From positions 240,397 to 304,396 of the forward strand of contig NZ_LXKN01000066.1 of the NCBI RefSeq assembly GCF_001692325.1: a DNA stretch of 64,000 bases. The letters run 5' to 3'. Source of the DNA: Rhizobium sp. AC27/96. GTDB lineage: Bacteria > Pseudomonadota > Alphaproteobacteria > Rhizobiales > Rhizobiaceae. The notes beneath the pieces are model-generated. The model worked only from the letters and a program-made list of their open reading frames with translations. It searched no databases and was not told the DNA's origin. The translations under genes were made by a program, and so were the position numbers. This document shows, piece after piece, positions 7,354 through 16,269 of the stretch (within the stretch, counting starts at the first letter, position 1; every line of letters begins with the position of its first letter).

Positions 7354-8877
7354 GTGCTCAATATTGCAAATCTGACGATCGGTTTCGGCGGTCCTGTACC
7401 GGTGCTTGCCGAAGCCAATTGTACGCTTGACGAGGGGCAGCGCCTTCTCGTCTGTGGCGAAGCCGGCAGCGGCAAGTCGACGCTGCTCGGCGTTGCCGCC
7501 GGCCTGATCCCGCGTCTCATCCACGCTGCCGAATTCTCCGGCCGCGTGGAGCTCGCGGGCCGTCCGCTCCTCTCTTTTACCAAGAAAGAGCTGTTCGGCA
7601 CGATCGGTTTCGTGTCGCAAAATAGCGAAGACCAGCTTTGGGACATCTGCGTCGAGGATGTCATCGCCTTTCCCTTGGAGAACAGGGGCGTCGAGCGAAG
7701 CGCAATCCGCAACCGGCTTGCCGAGCTCATTGCGGAATTCGAACTCGAGGAACTTCTGGGCCGTCGCGTGCTGACGCTTTCGGGTGGCGAACGGAGAATG
7801 GTCACCATTGCCGCAGCGCTGGCTTCGAACCCGAAAATCCTGGTGCTGGACGAGCCCACGACCGGGCTTGATCCCGCCGCCCGCATGCGGCTTTCCAATA
7901 TCCTGCAGAAGGTGTCCGGCAGCGTTTCGACCCTGTTGATCTCGGAGCAGGACCCTCTGGCACTCTATTCCGTGATCGACAGCATCGCTTTGCTGCATGG
8001 GGGCAATGTTTCTCCCAGCATGCCGCCAAAGACCGTTCTGACACAGGATGCAGCCTGGGTCGAAGCCGGTATTTTGCCACCGATGCGTGCCCGGCCTGAA
8101 CGACAGACCAGCGAGACTGGCCGGCCGCTGTTGACTGTTTCGGGGCTGACCAGCCAGCTTGCCCGGTCTCGCGGAAACCCGGTGCTGAAGGATGTAAATT
8201 TCGATGTCCGTGCCGGAGAGGTGCTTGCGCTCATCGGCCGCAACGGCGCCGGAAAGACGACGCTGTTCAAATCGATCCTCGGGCTTCTGAAAGCCACTTC
8301 CGGCTCGATCCTCTTCGACGGCACGAATGCGAATGAATGGTCCGTCGCCGCACGAGCCCGCAAGATAGCCTATATCCCGCAAAACATGCGCCACATTCTG
8401 TTCAACATGAGCGTGCTCGGCGAAGTGATCTTTGCCATCACGGCTTCGAGCGCTTCCTCGAACGATCCGGCGGTGATCGAACGTGCCAAGGCTGCGCTCG
8501 CGCGCTACGGGCTCTCCGACCTCGCCGAGGCCAATCCCTTTGCACTGTCAGCCCGTCAGCAAGCGTTGTTGGGGCTGGCTTGCGCCGATGCAACCGGCGC
8601 GCTTGTCGCCATCATCGACGAGCCGCTGTTGAGCAGGGACATCAAGGGTCGGCAGATGCTGGAGCTCTTCATCTCGTCAATGCAGTCCTCGGGACGTGCG
8701 GTCATGTTGATCTCGCACGATCTGGAACTGGTCGATGATCTGGCCACGCGCCTGATGATCCTCGACAATGGCAAGATCGCATTCGAGGGAACCTCAGAAG
8801 ACGGATGGCAAAGCGACACCTTCCGCTCTCTCGGATGGCAAGCGCCCTATGATATGACCGCGTGGAGCATGGCATGA
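7354..8877 (+). CDS. ECF transporter double ATPase (EcfA1-EcfA2 fusion)
   Basis: A fused pair of nucleotide-binding domains energising the ECF importer. Domain 1 has Walker A GEAGSGKST (about 35-43), signature LSGGERR and Walker B ILVLDEPTTG. Domain 2 has Walker A GRNGAGKTT and Walker B VAIIDEP, but its signature reads LSARQQ instead of LSGGQ. ATP hydrolysis may therefore be asymmetric. GTG at 7354 is taken as the start (VLNIANLTIG, the usual opening of such domains). An alternative GTG at 7303 would overlap the S-component gene by 32 nt. The gene ends in an ATGA overlap with the T component, so translation is probably coupled. Confidence 0.83.
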   Translation: MLNIANLTIGFGGPVPVLAEANCTLDEGQRLLVCGEAGSGKSTLLGVAAGLIPRLIHAAEFSGRVELAGRPLLSFTKKELFGTIGFVSQNSEDQLWDICVEDVIAFPLENRGVERSAIRNRLAELIAEFELEELLGRRVLTLSGGERRMVTIAAALASNPKILVLDEPTTGLDPAARMRLSNILQKVSGSVSTLLISEQDPLALYSVIDSIALLHGGNVSPSMPPKTVLTQDAAWVEAGILPPMRARPERQTSETGRPLLTVSGLTSQLARSRGNPVLKDVNFDVRAGEVLALIGRNGAGKTTLFKSILGLLKATSGSILFDGTNANEWSVAARARKIAYIPQNMRHILFNMSVLGEVIFAITASSASSNDPAVIERAKAALARYGLSDLAEANPFALSARQQALLGLACADATGALVAIIDEPLLSRDIKGRQMLELFISSMQSSGRAVMLISHDLELVDDLATRLMILDNGKIAFEGTSEDGWQSDTFRSLGWQAPYDMTAWSMA

Positions 8878-9554
8878 CGCGGCTTCACGAGCTCAATTTT
8901 TTCATCAAGCTGGGAATTGCCTTCATCATCATGCTGGCTGCCTGGTTTGCTCCGGATTGGCGCTTCGGCCTGCCCCTTGCGCTTGTCTGCCTGTTTCTTT
9001 TGTGGGTGCTGAAGGTTCCCGGTCTTCGCGGCTACCTCAAGGGCGCCGCTCTGCTCACCGGCATGGTCATAGCGAGTTGGATGATCAATCTGTGGCTACA
9101 GGGCCTTTCGACGCCTCAAGCCCTGTCTGTCGCCATCGCGATGGCGGCAAGGCTGGTCACGACGACCGCAGCCTTCTACTTCGTCATGGAGACGAGTTCT
9201 CCGGGCGCGATATTGGCCGCGTCAAGTGCTGCGCGGCTGCCGCCCATCGCCACACTTGTTCTCTCGCTGACCTTCGGTGTTATCCCGATGTTGCGGGATG
9301 ATTTCGAGCGTATCGCGGATGCCCAGCGTTCCCGCGGGATGGAGATAGACGACGTCAGTCTGCCCACGAAGATGCGCTTCGCGCTGGCGCGCGGCATTCC
9401 GCTGCTTGTTCAGGCGATCCGCATGGCGCATGCAATTTCGTTTTCCCTCACCCTCTATGGGTATGATCTGAAACACAAGCGAACAACCTGGCGAGAGGTC
9501 GGCCTGATGGTCGAGCAGCGCCTCAGCATGAAGGATAGAGCCAATGACCTCTGA
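8874..9554 (+). CDS. ECF transporter T component (EcfT)
   Basis: The transmembrane coupling subunit that links the ATPases to the S component. It has 226 residues with four or five hydrophobic segments in the first half. The coupling helix DAQRSRGMEIDD (near residues 150-160) carries the Arg-Gly motif of EcfT proteins; the second motif (SLTLYGYD) is degenerate. The ATG at 8874 overlaps the ATPase stop (ATGA), which fixes the start better than the upstream GTG at 8862. The 3' end overlaps the second PRTase gene by 11 nt, tying that enzyme to the transporter. Confidence 0.8.
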   Translation: MTRLHELNFFIKLGIAFIIMLAAWFAPDWRFGLPLALVCLFLLWVLKVPGLRGYLKGAALLTGMVIASWMINLWLQGLSTPQALSVAIAMAARLVTTTAAFYFVMETSSPGAILAASSAARLPPIATLVLSLTFGVIPMLRDDFERIADAQRSRGMEIDDVSLPTKMRFALARGIPLLVQAIRMAHAISFSLTLYGYDLKHKRTTWREVGLMVEQRLSMKDRANDL

Positions 9555-10176
9555 AACCATGGAGCCAAGAACGGGGCAGAACTGGAGCGTCGATGTTTCC
9601 GGCTATGCCGTCGATCTGCCGATTGTGGCGATCAAGCCGGATTTTGCCATTTCGCTCATGATGGTCATCGATCTCGGTGTGAAATTCGGCGAGCACGTTG
9701 GCGTCAAGCTTGCTGCAAAATTCGCGTCGCTCAAGCCCGACATCGTGGTGGGCACCGCGACGCTCGGCATTCCCGTTGCCATCGAGGTCACCCGCGCGCT
9801 CGGCCTCAACAACTACGTCGTCCTGCAGAAGTCGCCAAAAATCCATCTGGCGAATGCATTGGAGCAGCGCATCTCTTCCATCACCTCCAAGGGCGAACAG
9901 CGTCTGTTGCTGGACCGCGCCGCGATCCCTCTTCTCAAGGGCAAGCGCGTGCTGGTCGTCGACGACGTGGTCGCTTCCGGATCGAGCCTCAAGGGCTCGC
10001 TGGAGCTGGTGCGCAAGGCCGGCGCCGAAGTTGTCGGTATCGGCGTCATCCTCACGGAAGCTAGCGATTGGCGGGAGACGCTGGGATCTGACTGTGACCT
10101 CGTTCAAGGCCTTGCCCATATCCCGCAATTTTCCAAGACCAGTGATCTCACATGGGAGCCAATTCCCGGCACCTGA
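9544..10176 (+). CDS. Phosphoribosyltransferase family protein (adenine PRTase-like), copy 2
   Basis: A 210-residue type-I PRTase with PRPP motif VLVVDDVVASGSS at about 136-148 and the block TATLGIPVAIEVTRALG before it. It is a clear paralogue of the enzyme encoded at 5694-6407. The ATG at 9544 lies within the end of the T-component gene (11-nt overlap). It is therefore almost certainly co-translated with the importer and probably traps the imported base as a nucleotide. The two copies may differ in base specificity or expression. The substrate is not known. No purine biosynthesis or degradation gene lies nearby. Confidence 0.82.
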   Translation: MTSETMEPRTGQNWSVDVSGYAVDLPIVAIKPDFAISLMMVIDLGVKFGEHVGVKLAAKFASLKPDIVVGTATLGIPVAIEVTRALGLNNYVVLQKSPKIHLANALEQRISSITSKGEQRLLLDRAAIPLLKGKRVLVVDDVVASGSSLKGSLELVRKAGAEVVGIGVILTEASDWRETLGSDCDLVQGLAHIPQFSKTSDLTWEPIPGT

Positions 10177-10226
10177 TGCCTCCGGTCCTCAGGCGTTGGC
10201 ACCAGGAAAATCCGATTGATACCCCG

Positions 10227-11540
10227 CTAACCTCTCGTCTGTTGCTCGAACGGGCGTTGCTCGTCACCGAGCTGGCGGATGTAGAGGTGGCGGAAATTCG
10301 GATTGGTCGTGACGAAGATAGGCAGGCTGGCCGCACCGATAACCGGTGCATCATCGGTCAGCTGGCCGACCAGGAGCCGGGGCCAGAGCCTATCCTTGCG
10401 CTCGCTCAGCGAGCGATGCAGCGGATAGGCGCGCTCGACCAGGGCCGTGATGATCGAGGGCGGCAGCGATCCGCCAACCGTGATGAATTCGGGGTCCGTC
10501 GTGCTTTCGAGTATGGCGGTGAGGAAGCGTAGGCAAAGCCCCGCCTCTTCCATCCAGCTGGAAAGCCGAGGGTCGCGCTGGCTGTGAAGATCGGCAAGGA
10601 TCGATAGGTTGGCGACGGCCGCATCGGCTTCCTCGATGCTCCATTCAAGCGCTGCCGCAATACCGCTTAGCGACAAGACGGAATCGATGATCGGCGGTTC
10701 GCCATTGTCGCGCATTCGCTTTGGCTGAAAGGGCAGCAGCCCCAATTCACCGGCATTGCCCCAGACACCTTTCAAGGGCATGCCGTCGATGATCACGCCG
10801 GCGCCGACGCCATAACCTATATAGAGATGGGCGAAATTGCGTTTGTCCCTGTCGCTGCGAGCGAAGTGCTCGCCAATCGCCGCCGCTGTCGCGTCGTTCT
10901 CTACGAGCACCGTCAGACCGCAAAGGTCTTTCAGGCGCTGGGCGACCGGAACGTTGGCCCAGGCGTCCCATCCAGGCTGCTTGGTGGCAAAGTCGTAAAT
11001 GTCTTCATCCAGCGTCGGTAGCACCAGGCCGATGCTCCAGATCTTGTCGCGCGGCACGGCTGCCTCGGCGATCAGATCATCGGTAAGGCGGGCAATGTGT
11101 TTCAATGTCGAATCGGGATCGCGGGTGTCGCCGGCCCAGATTTTGCGGCCGATGACTTCAAGCAGCAGATTGCAGACGACCATGACGACGCGATTGCGAT
11201 CGAGATGGATACCGATGGAGAAGCCGGCAATCGGGTTGGGGCCGAGATAGATTTGCGGTTGCCCGCGCTGGCCTTGCGAGCGCCCGGTCTCGATGATGAA
11301 CTGCTGGTCGAGCAGTTCCCTCGTGATGCCGGAGACGGTCTGCGGCGTCAGCCCAACCCGCTTGGCGATGTCGATCCGGCTGAGCGGGCCGGACTGATGC
11401 AGCGCCTCGAAGATGAGGCGCCGGTTGAAAATGCGTGTATGCTCGAGATTGGTGCCGGTGATGTCAGGCAGCCTTTGCCGTCCACCGGCAAGCTTGGTCA
11501 ACTTGGCCGCTCCTGACCCTTTCCTTGGCGTATCGGTCAT
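10227..11540 (-). CDS. ROK-family transcriptional regulator
   Basis: A 437-residue NagC/Mlc/XylR-type regulator. A winged helix-turn-helix lies at about 35-95 (LSRIDIAKRVGLTPQTVSGITREL), followed by a sugar-kinase-like ROK domain (VLVENDATAAAIGEHF and IGYGVGAGVIIDG are visible). The zinc motif CxCGxxGC of classical ROK proteins is absent; the corresponding stretch (GNAGELGLLPF) has no cysteines. It is the last gene of the minus-strand sugar operon, 11 bp after the ATPase gene. It probably represses that operon and is relieved by the imported sugar or its phosphate. A likely binding site is the pair of palindromes at 18562-18600. Confidence 0.87.
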   Translation of the reverse strand: MTDTPRKGSGAAKLTKLAGGRQRLPDITGTNLEHTRIFNRRLIFEALHQSGPLSRIDIAKRVGLTPQTVSGITRELLDQQFIIETGRSQGQRGQPQIYLGPNPIAGFSIGIHLDRNRVVMVVCNLLLEVIGRKIWAGDTRDPDSTLKHIARLTDDLIAEAAVPRDKIWSIGLVLPTLDEDIYDFATKQPGWDAWANVPVAQRLKDLCGLTVLVENDATAAAIGEHFARSDRDKRNFAHLYIGYGVGAGVIIDGMPLKGVWGNAGELGLLPFQPKRMRDNGEPPIIDSVLSLSGIAAALEWSIEEADAAVANLSILADLHSQRDPRLSSWMEEAGLCLRFLTAILESTTDPEFITVGGSLPPSIITALVERAYPLHRSLSERKDRLWPRLLVGQLTDDAPVIGAASLPIFVTTNPNFRHLYIRQLGDEQRPFEQQTRG

Positions 11541-11551
11541 TCCATTTCCAA

Positions 11552-12685
11552 TCAGCGTGCCCGAAATTCCTGGCCGAGGATGCCATAGGCCGGGCTTGAG
11601 CGACGCCCGAGCATAGCCTGTCCAGCCTCGTTGAAAAGATGCACCGCAGCCGCCGGTGCGTCGGCCACAAACCGATCGCCGGCCACACAGAAAATATCGC
11701 CGGGATAGCGCACGGTGATCATCTGCCCATCGGCAAGTCTGAGATAGACGATGCTGGTTTCGCCCAGATGTTCAACGAGGTCAACCATGCCTTCGATCTT
11801 CACCGAGGGACCGTCGCCGGGGATCCAGTGCTCGGGTCGAATCCCGACGGTGACCTTTGTACCGGACGGGATAGCAGGCCCCGCGTAGGGGAGCACAATA
11901 TTTTGGTCACCGATCGAAAGCTGCAGATTGCCATCCTCAAGGGATGCGACCCGCGCTTCGATCAAGTTCATCGCCGGGGAGCCGATGAAGCCAGCAACGA
12001 ACAGGTTTGCCGGTGCGTGGTAGAGATCCAGCGGCGTTCCCACCTGTTCGATACGGCCGCTGTTGAGCACCACGATCTTGTCGGCCAATGTCATCGCCTC
12101 GACCTGATCGTGCGTCACATAGATCATCGTCGCGCCGAGTTCGCGATGCAGCTTGGCGATCTCGATGCGGGTATTGACCCTGAGCGCTGCGTCGAGGTTC
12201 GACAGCGGCTCATCGAACAAAAAGACTTTCGGTTGCCGGACAATGGCGCGGCCGATGGCGACGCGCTGGCGCTGGCCGCCTGAAAGGGCGCCGGGCTTGC
12301 GGTCGAGAACCGCGTCGAGCTTCAGGATCGATGCTGCCTTGCGGACGCGCCGATCGATCTCATCCTTGGGGATTTTTGCGAATTTCAGGCCGAAGGCCAT
12401 GTTCTTGTAGACATCCATATGCGGATAGAGCGCATAGGATTGGAATACCATGGCGATCTGTCGTTCCGCCGGGGCGACGTGGTTGACCAACTGGCCGCCG
12501 ATGCGGATATCGCCGCCGCTAATCTCCTCCAGTCCGGCGATTGCTCGAAGCAGGGTGGACTTGCCGCAACCGGAAGGGCCGACAAAAACGACCAGCTCGC
12601 CGTCTTCAATCGCAAGGTCGATGCCATGCAGCACTGTCAGGGCGCCGAACGCCTTGCGCACATTGGTGAGAGACAGATTAGCCAT
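11552..12685 (-). CDS. Carbohydrate ABC transporter ATPase (UgpC/MalK family)
   Basis: The ATPase of a CUT1-class sugar importer, 377 residues. Walker A GPSGCGKST lies at about 36-44 and signature LSGGQRQ at 133-139. Walker B is VFLFDEPLSNLD. A C-terminal TOBE/MalK regulatory domain of roughly 130 residues holds VGIRPEHW, the usual UgpC mark. It follows the second permease gene after 30 bp. The domain architecture and length are normal for the family. It works with the permeases and binding protein encoded at 12716-14445 and 17218-18495. Confidence 0.92.
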   Translation of the reverse strand: MANLSLTNVRKAFGALTVLHGIDLAIEDGELVVFVGPSGCGKSTLLRAIAGLEEISGGDIRIGGQLVNHVAPAERQIAMVFQSYALYPHMDVYKNMAFGLKFAKIPKDEIDRRVRKAASILKLDAVLDRKPGALSGGQRQRVAIGRAIVRQPKVFLFDEPLSNLDAALRVNTRIEIAKLHRELGATMIYVTHDQVEAMTLADKIVVLNSGRIEQVGTPLDLYHAPANLFVAGFIGSPAMNLIEARVASLEDGNLQLSIGDQNIVLPYAGPAIPSGTKVTVGIRPEHWIPGDGPSVKIEGMVDLVEHLGETSIVYLRLADGQMITVRYPGDIFCVAGDRFVADAPAAAVHLFNEAGQAMLGRRSSPAYGILGQEFRAR

Positions 12686-12715
12686 CGATGTTTCTTTCCT
12701 TGGTAGTAATGCGCA

Positions 12716-13537
12716 TCATTTTACGGCTCCCGCCGTCAGGCCGGAGACGATGCGGCGCTGGAAGATCAGCACCAGCAGGATCAGGGGTACCGTCACGATG
12801 ACGGACGCCGCCATGATCGTGCCGAAGGGGAGTTCGAAGCGGCTTGATCCGGAAATCAGCGCCAGGCCGACAGGAACAGTGCGGACCGTATCGCTGAGTG
12901 TGAAGGTGAGGGCAAAGAGGAACTCATTCCACGAGGCGATGAAGGCGAGCAGGCCGGTGCTTGCCAGCGCCGGTGCCAGCAGCGGGAAATAGATCTGCCA
13001 GATCATTGCCCAGGTCGAGCAGCCGTCCATCCGGGCGGCGTCCTCCAGTTCGGCCGGAATCTGACGGATGAAGCTGGTCATCACCCAGACGGTGAAGGGC
13101 AGGCTGAAGATCATGTAGGAGAGAACGAGGCTGCCGAGGCTGTTGTAGAGCCCGAGCCAGCGGATCGTTCCGAACAGGCCCGAGAGCACGACGATCTGCG
13201 GAAACATCGAGGCGCCGAGTATCCCTGCAAGCACGACGCCGCGGCCGCGGAACTTCAGCTTTCCGAGCGCATAGGCCGAGGTGATCGCAAAGATCAGCGA
13301 CAGCGTCACGACCGACACCGCGACGATTGCGGAGTTCAGGATGTTGCGCAGGAAATTGCCGTTGGTCAGCAGGTCGCGGTAATTGGTGAGGTCGATCGCC
13401 GGGAAGAAGTCGACCGAGAACAAGGCTGAACCCGATTTGAACGACGAGACGATCGCCCAGTAGAACGGGAAGACCGTATAGAACACGACGACGATCTTGA
13501 GGAGGGTCAGCGCGATGGTTTTGGCAAGGCGTTTCAT
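12716..13537 (-). CDS. Carbohydrate ABC transporter permease (MalG/UgpE type)
   Basis: The second inner-membrane permease of the sugar importer, 273 residues, with six predicted membrane segments. The EAA loop (ELEDAARMDGCSTWAMIWQI, with LPLLAPAL close by) is the docking site for the ATPase. Two in-frame ATGs occur, at 13543 and 13537. The GAGTGAGG ribosome binding site abuts the first and is 6 nt from the second, so 13537 is preferred. The gene starts a few bases after the stop of the first permease. Confidence 0.9.
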   Translation of the reverse strand: MKRLAKTIALTLLKIVVVFYTVFPFYWAIVSSFKSGSALFSVDFFPAIDLTNYRDLLTNGNFLRNILNSAIVAVSVVTLSLIFAITSAYALGKLKFRGRGVVLAGILGASMFPQIVVLSGLFGTIRWLGLYNSLGSLVLSYMIFSLPFTVWVMTSFIRQIPAELEDAARMDGCSTWAMIWQIYFPLLAPALASTGLLAFIASWNEFLFALTFTLSDTVRTVPVGLALISGSSRFELPFGTIMAASVIVTVPLILLVLIFQRRIVSGLTAGAVK

Positions 13538-13545
13538 CGGCATCC

Positions 13546-14445
13546 TCACTCGCTTATCAATCGGATCTTGGTCAGCTGGATATAAACCGCTGCGACCAGG
13601 GAGATCATCAGGAAGACCAACATTGCCACCGCCGAGCCATAACCGACATCCTGGAAGTCGACGAGCTGCTGGCGGGCGTAGATCGAGATGGTCGCGGTTT
13701 CGCGGCTTTTGGAGCTGAGCACGTAGGCAAGGTCGAACATGCGCACCGCATCCAGCAGGCGAAACAAGATCGCGACGGCAAGGGTCGGCCAGAGCAGCGG
13801 CAGGGTAATATAGAAAAACTGTGCCCAGCCGGGAGCGCCATCGACCTTGGCGGCCTCGTAGAGATCGCGTGGAATGATCTGCAGGCCGGCAAGGATCAGT
13901 AGCACCATGAAGGGCGTCGTCTGCCAGACATCGACTGCAATGATCGCCGCCATGGCCGTGCCGGTTCCGGCGGTCCATGCGATACCATGGTTGATGAAGC
14001 CAAGCTTGATCAGGAGCGCGTTGACGACGCCATACTGGTCATGCAGCATCCATTGCCACATCTGCGCGGAGACCACCGTCGGGATCGCCCAGGGGATTAG
14101 CATGACCGCCCGCAATGCGCCGCGCCCCTTGATCTGGCTGTCGATCAGAAGGGCGATACCGACGCCAGCCAATGTTTCGAGTGTCACCGACGTTGCCGCG
14201 AAGAAAGCGGTGTTGCGCACCGCATGCCACCAGTTTGCATCCTTCATCAGCGCCAGATAATTGCCGAGGCCGATGAATCGCGGCAGATCGTCGGCGTCGA
14301 GCGAGGCATGCATGAAGGAGAGATATGCCGTGCGGGCAAGGGGCCATGCGGTGACCGTTGCCAGCACGATCAGCATCGGGGCAAGCAGCAGCCACGGTTC
14401 GATCCGCTTGGCCCAGCTGGAATGAGATGCCGTCTGCGCCATCAT
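13546..14445 (-). CDS. Carbohydrate ABC transporter permease (MalF/UgpA type)
   Basis: The first inner-membrane permease of the importer, 299 residues, with six membrane segments and the EAA loop DLYEAAKVDGAPGWAQFFYI followed by LPLLWPTL. The start codon overlaps the stop of the upstream ROK kinase gene (ATGA), indicating coupled translation. An enzyme gene placed directly before the permeases and after the binding protein is unusual, and suggests the catabolic and transport functions are expressed together. Confidence 0.9.
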   Translation of the reverse strand: MMAQTASHSSWAKRIEPWLLLAPMLIVLATVTAWPLARTAYLSFMHASLDADDLPRFIGLGNYLALMKDANWWHAVRNTAFFAATSVTLETLAGVGIALLIDSQIKGRGALRAVMLIPWAIPTVVSAQMWQWMLHDQYGVVNALLIKLGFINHGIAWTAGTGTAMAAIIAVDVWQTTPFMVLLILAGLQIIPRDLYEAAKVDGAPGWAQFFYITLPLLWPTLAVAILFRLLDAVRMFDLAYVLSSKSRETATISIYARQQLVDFQDVGYGSAVAMLVFLMISLVAAVYIQLTKIRLISE

Positions 14446-15428
14446 GCCGTAACCCTGGTTGTTTGCCGGAAATTGCCTGACGGGGTTGCAAGCGCGGCGC
14501 CTACGACGCCGGCGCCTTCACCGAGGGCGCCAAGAAGGAGCGGGATCGACCGGCAGCGCTTCGCCCAGATATTGTCGCGCATATGTTGTTCCAGTTTCTC
14601 GCGATAGCGGCCCGTTGAACAGCCAAGACCGCCGCCGAGAATGATAGCCTCGGGGTCGATCATATTGACCATCTGCGCGACCAGCCGGCCGGTCACCTCC
14701 GCAGCCTCGTCGATGACGCGCATGCTTAAAGGATCGCCTTCGGTGCTCAGTGTCTCCAGCGTGCGAACGCCGTCGTCAAGCGAGCGTCCGCTGCGGCGGG
14801 CAAAGGAAAGCTGCATGCCCTTGCCGGAAGCAAAATCCTCGGCGTTTGCCACCGTCAGGCCGGTATCATCGTCTTTCGGAAGCGCCAGCGACGAGCTGGC
14901 GAAATGGATGGCGAAACCATTGGCGCCCGCCCATGGCTGTCCATTGATGACGAGGGAGTAGCTCATGCCGGTGCCGAGCGACACATAGATGAAACTGCGA
15001 TGCGGGATACCGGCGCCGAAGCGGGCTTCGGCATGAGCGGCCGCGCGCACGTCGCTATCGACCATCGCTGGAATGCCGAGTAGCGCTTCAATCTCGGTGC
15101 GGATCGTCTCGATCGAGAAATTCCAGTCGCTGCAGACGCGGCCTTCGAGATCCACGAGCTCCGGTACGGCGATGCCGACCGATGCGGGTATTCTGCCCTC
15201 GGCGTTCGCCAGCATGATGATATCGGCAGCGATATCGGCGACATCGCGGATGATGGCGGCCGGACCCTCGGCAACGGGGGTTGGCCTGCGTCGAAAATGC
15301 TTCACTGCGCCCGTTTCGATATCGACCAGACCGGCAGCAATCTTGGTGCCACCGAGATCGATACCGATGCGATAGCCTCTATCTTGGGGAGCGGAAACTC
15401 TGGCTTCCTCGAAACCAGCGGCTGTCAT
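14442..15428 (-). CDS. ROK-family sugar kinase
   Basis: A 328-residue ROK protein without a DNA-binding domain, hence probably a cytosolic sugar kinase (glucose, glucosamine or N-acetylsugar). The N-terminal ATP motif is IGIDLGGTKIAAGLVD. The usual ENDANAAA segment reads DSDVRAAAHAE, which keeps the catalytic aspartate. The glycine motif is VSLGTGMSY. The zinc-binding cysteines of typical ROK kinases are missing. The ATG at 15428 overlaps the stop of the deaminase gene (ATGA). Together with the NagB-like enzyme next door it could form a glucosamine route (kinase, then deaminase). This is inference, as no NagA deacetylase gene is present. Confidence 0.8.
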   Translation of the reverse strand: MTAAGFEEARVSAPQDRGYRIGIDLGGTKIAAGLVDIETGAVKHFRRRPTPVAEGPAAIIRDVADIAADIIMLANAEGRIPASVGIAVPELVDLEGRVCSDWNFSIETIRTEIEALLGIPAMVDSDVRAAAHAEARFGAGIPHRSFIYVSLGTGMSYSLVINGQPWAGANGFAIHFASSSLALPKDDDTGLTVANAEDFASGKGMQLSFARRSGRSLDDGVRTLETLSTEGDPLSMRVIDEAAEVTGRLVAQMVNMIDPEAIILGGGLGCSTGRYREKLEQHMRDNIWAKRCRSIPLLLGALGEGAGVVGAALATPSGNFRQTTRVTA

Positions 15429-16225
15429 GCTGTCCCCGCTGCTGCGGTATCGAGCAGAATCCGCACCCGTTTGCAGTGATGGATGATGGTGGCCGGCCAT
15501 TGCGGATCGAAACCATCGCTTTCCATCAGGCGCTTGGCGGCATTCTGCTTGTGGGTGCCGTGAATGACCATGGCTACGGCCTTCGATAGATTGGCGATGG
15601 TGCCGAGACCGACGGTCAGGCCGTGACGCGGCACGGCATCGAGCGAGGGGAAATCGGGGAAGGTGCCGAGATTGTCGCGGCGCGTCTCCTCGGCGAGCTT
15701 GACGATACAGCTTGGCCCATCGGCCGGGCTGCCGGGCGGATTGAAGGCGACGTGGCCATCCGTTGCGCCGGAGGCGAGAATGAAGAGGTTGACACCGCCG
15801 GCCGCCTTGATGCGGGCATCATAGGCGCTCGCATCCTTGGCATCCGGAAACCAGACATGCTCCTTTGGAACCTGATGGGCAGCGTCGATCCTGGCGTTGA
15901 GCCGCTGGCGGATATCGTGTTCGGCAAAGCGGCGGCAGCTATTATGGGCGTCCGGTGGGCAAAGGCCGAGACCGTCATCGCCGCCGCCAAGATATTCGTC
16001 CATCATGACCAGAACGAGATTGGATAGATCGAGATTGCCGGCTGCGGCCTTGTCGGCCATCGCATCATAGATTGGCTTCGGAGACCGGCCGCTTGGGCAG
16101 CCCAGCAGAAACTGCTTGCCGTCGGCGCGTGCGGCCGTGATCCCGGCTAAAATGTCGGTGGCAAGCACGTCGCCGATCTCGGCCGGTGTGTTCAGGATTT
16201 CTGCGGAATGGGCGGGCAAGTTCAT
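15425..16225 (-). CDS. Glucosamine-6-phosphate deaminase-like protein (NagB/PGL superfamily)
   Basis: A 266-residue enzyme of the NagB/6-phosphogluconolactonase fold. MMDEYLGGG near residue 80 matches the NagB catalytic block (NMDEYVGL). ASGATDGHVAFNPPGSP matches the LGxxxDGHIAFNEPGS block that binds the sugar phosphate. It probably converts an aminosugar 6-phosphate into a ketose phosphate and ammonia. The extended ADGKQFLLGCPSGRSPKPIY phosphate loop is also typical. The ATG at 16225 has GGAG 3-6 nt upstream; the frame opens earlier (16258) without a site. It overlaps the downstream ROK kinase. Confidence 0.82.
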   Translation of the reverse strand: MNLPAHSAEILNTPAEIGDVLATDILAGITAARADGKQFLLGCPSGRSPKPIYDAMADKAAAGNLDLSNLVLVMMDEYLGGGDDGLGLCPPDAHNSCRRFAEHDIRQRLNARIDAAHQVPKEHVWFPDAKDASAYDARIKAAGGVNLFILASGATDGHVAFNPPGSPADGPSCIVKLAEETRRDNLGTFPDFPSLDAVPRHGLTVGLGTIANLSKAVAMVIHGTHKQNAAKRLMESDGFDPQWPATIIHHCKRVRILLDTAAAGTA

Positions 16226-16269
16226 TCTCCGGTCGGATCGAGTAAGGCCGGCGGCCATGCTGCCTGGCC

